Assembly: GCF_021134715.1 (NCBI RefSeq)
Contig: NC_060028.1
Coordinates: 2,068,501-2,132,500 of the forward strand
Length of the DNA: 64,000 nucleotides
Direction of reading: 5' to 3'
DNA from: Daphnia pulex
Taxonomy: Eukaryota; Arthropoda; Branchiopoda; Diplostraca; Daphniidae
Part shown: in pieces, positions 63,149 through 64,000 of the stretch
Layout of the letters: the number at the start of each line of letters is the position of its first letter
Position numbering within the stretch: the first letter of the stretch is position 1
Translations under genes and position numbers: made by a program
Notes under the pieces: model-generated
What the model saw: only the letters and a program-made list of their open reading frames with translations
Database searches by the model: none
What the model was told of the DNA's origin: nothing

Positions 63149-64000
63149 GTTAGTGATTTGAATTCATACTTTTCTCTTGTTTAGTTGTAGACCTTGAGAC
63201 TGTCTCGGTGCTGTAAATGCAAAAAAAAAAGCCAACACACATTTCGTACATGGGTACGGTGCACAAAAACTGTTTCCACTTCACCAACTTTTACTCTTTT
63301 CAAGGCTAGGTTGAATAGTCGTCTGCTTGCGCATCCCCTACTACAGAAAATACAAATATGAATTATTTTTTGGTTTAATAACGTCGATATATTGTTTTTA
63401 AAATTATTTCGGAGTAGAGAAGATTTATTTGATTCGCTAATTGCTAGTAGGTTACACAGTCAGGATTTTATTTTCGAGTCAGCCGTATGACGTCATGTGT
63501 TTATTTTTGCTATGGGCGTAAATGATGTAATAATTAGAATTCTTTTGGCCAACGCTGATTACCCTTCTTACGACTTTGAACATCATTTTTCACTTGAGGG
63601 TGTCCCACGTGTACCTGCTGTGTAACTAGGCGTCTTTGGATTCAAATCGTACAATCAACAACCATAATCTGATACCGTACCCGGCGAACCTTCTCTCCGT
63701 GACGTGACTTGTAGAAAGAAAGTTCATTTTAATCGCCTTGAAGCGAAAAATATTATTGTTGAAATAATTAGACAAACACGGACGTGAATCTAGCCCGGAG
63801 TGATTGTGTATGCAAAATCGTTTCCTCTCCCAGAAGAATTCAGTAGAATCCAGTGTCAATAATAAGGCTCTTCATGTGTTTTGCTTAAGTAGGTTAAAAT
63901 TCGAAAGATTGCTTTCATTTGCATCGTTTATCTGAAACAAATGTTTACATTAGTGTTGCACGACCGATGTGAGTTTATCATGAATCTGCACTTGCGCACT
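63149..64000. other. Presumed first intron of the gene starting at 63030
   Basis: No acceptor followed by an in-phase open exon was found. AT-rich, nothing else recognised. Confidence 0.4.

Overview
This window is eukaryotic nuclear DNA. The best fit is a small-genome arthropod, probably a branchiopod crustacean of the Daphnia type. The evidence is spliced genes with GT..AG introns mostly 60-80 bp long, an arthropod-style D2-like dopamine receptor exon with a long N-terminal extension, animal XRCC1 and type-7 purple acid phosphatase genes, and a eukaryotic tRNA-Lys(CTT). The species assignment is inference. There are no operons, CRISPR arrays or other bacterial features.

Region 1-46.8 kb is one compositional domain. 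It is AT-rich and crowded with TATATA-type tracts, short CAG/CTG bursts, homopolymers and small palindromes. The only conserved coding sequence I recognise in it is the first coding exon of a D2-like dopamine receptor (39811-40674, minus strand: N-terminal extension, TM1, TM2). Its splice donor opens into a presumed intron that runs left to the window edge (more than 39.8 kb), with no recognisable TM3-TM7 exon. A 65-codon upstream ORF lies in its probable 5' leader. Insertions in this domain are a poly(A)-tailed, 5'-truncated LINE-like segment (4052-4998, target-site duplication ATACAG), an AGTAG-rich repeat with a tRNA-like promoter (about 27.0-27.85 kb), and a 2.2-kb element with 20-bp terminal inverted repeats (42997-45207) that carries internal tandem repeats and another tRNA-like sequence.

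Region 46.8-64 kb is compact, with ordinary composition. It holds a complete 11-exon XRCC1 (48000-50786, plus strand, 634 aa) tail-to-tail with a complete 5-exon purple acid phosphatase gene (50845-52442, minus strand, 442 aa), then tRNA-Lys(CTT) (53241-53313). Next come two tandem paralogous three-exon genes for secreted Ala/Pro/Gln-rich proteins with a shared Cys-Thr-Cys motif (54272-54999 and 56227-56992), each with a TATA box. A second terminal-inverted-repeat element (58597-59971) also contains a tRNA-like sequence. Further right are a weak candidate small secreted gene (60408) and the first exon of an unidentified plus-strand gene (63030-63148).

Functionally the neighbours are unrelated: neuromodulator signalling, single-strand-break repair, secreted phosphatase and extracellular structural proteins. 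The least explained parts are the repeat elements that combine terminal inverted repeats with tRNA-like pol III promoters, the abrupt compositional switch near 46.8 kb, and the secreted paralog pair.
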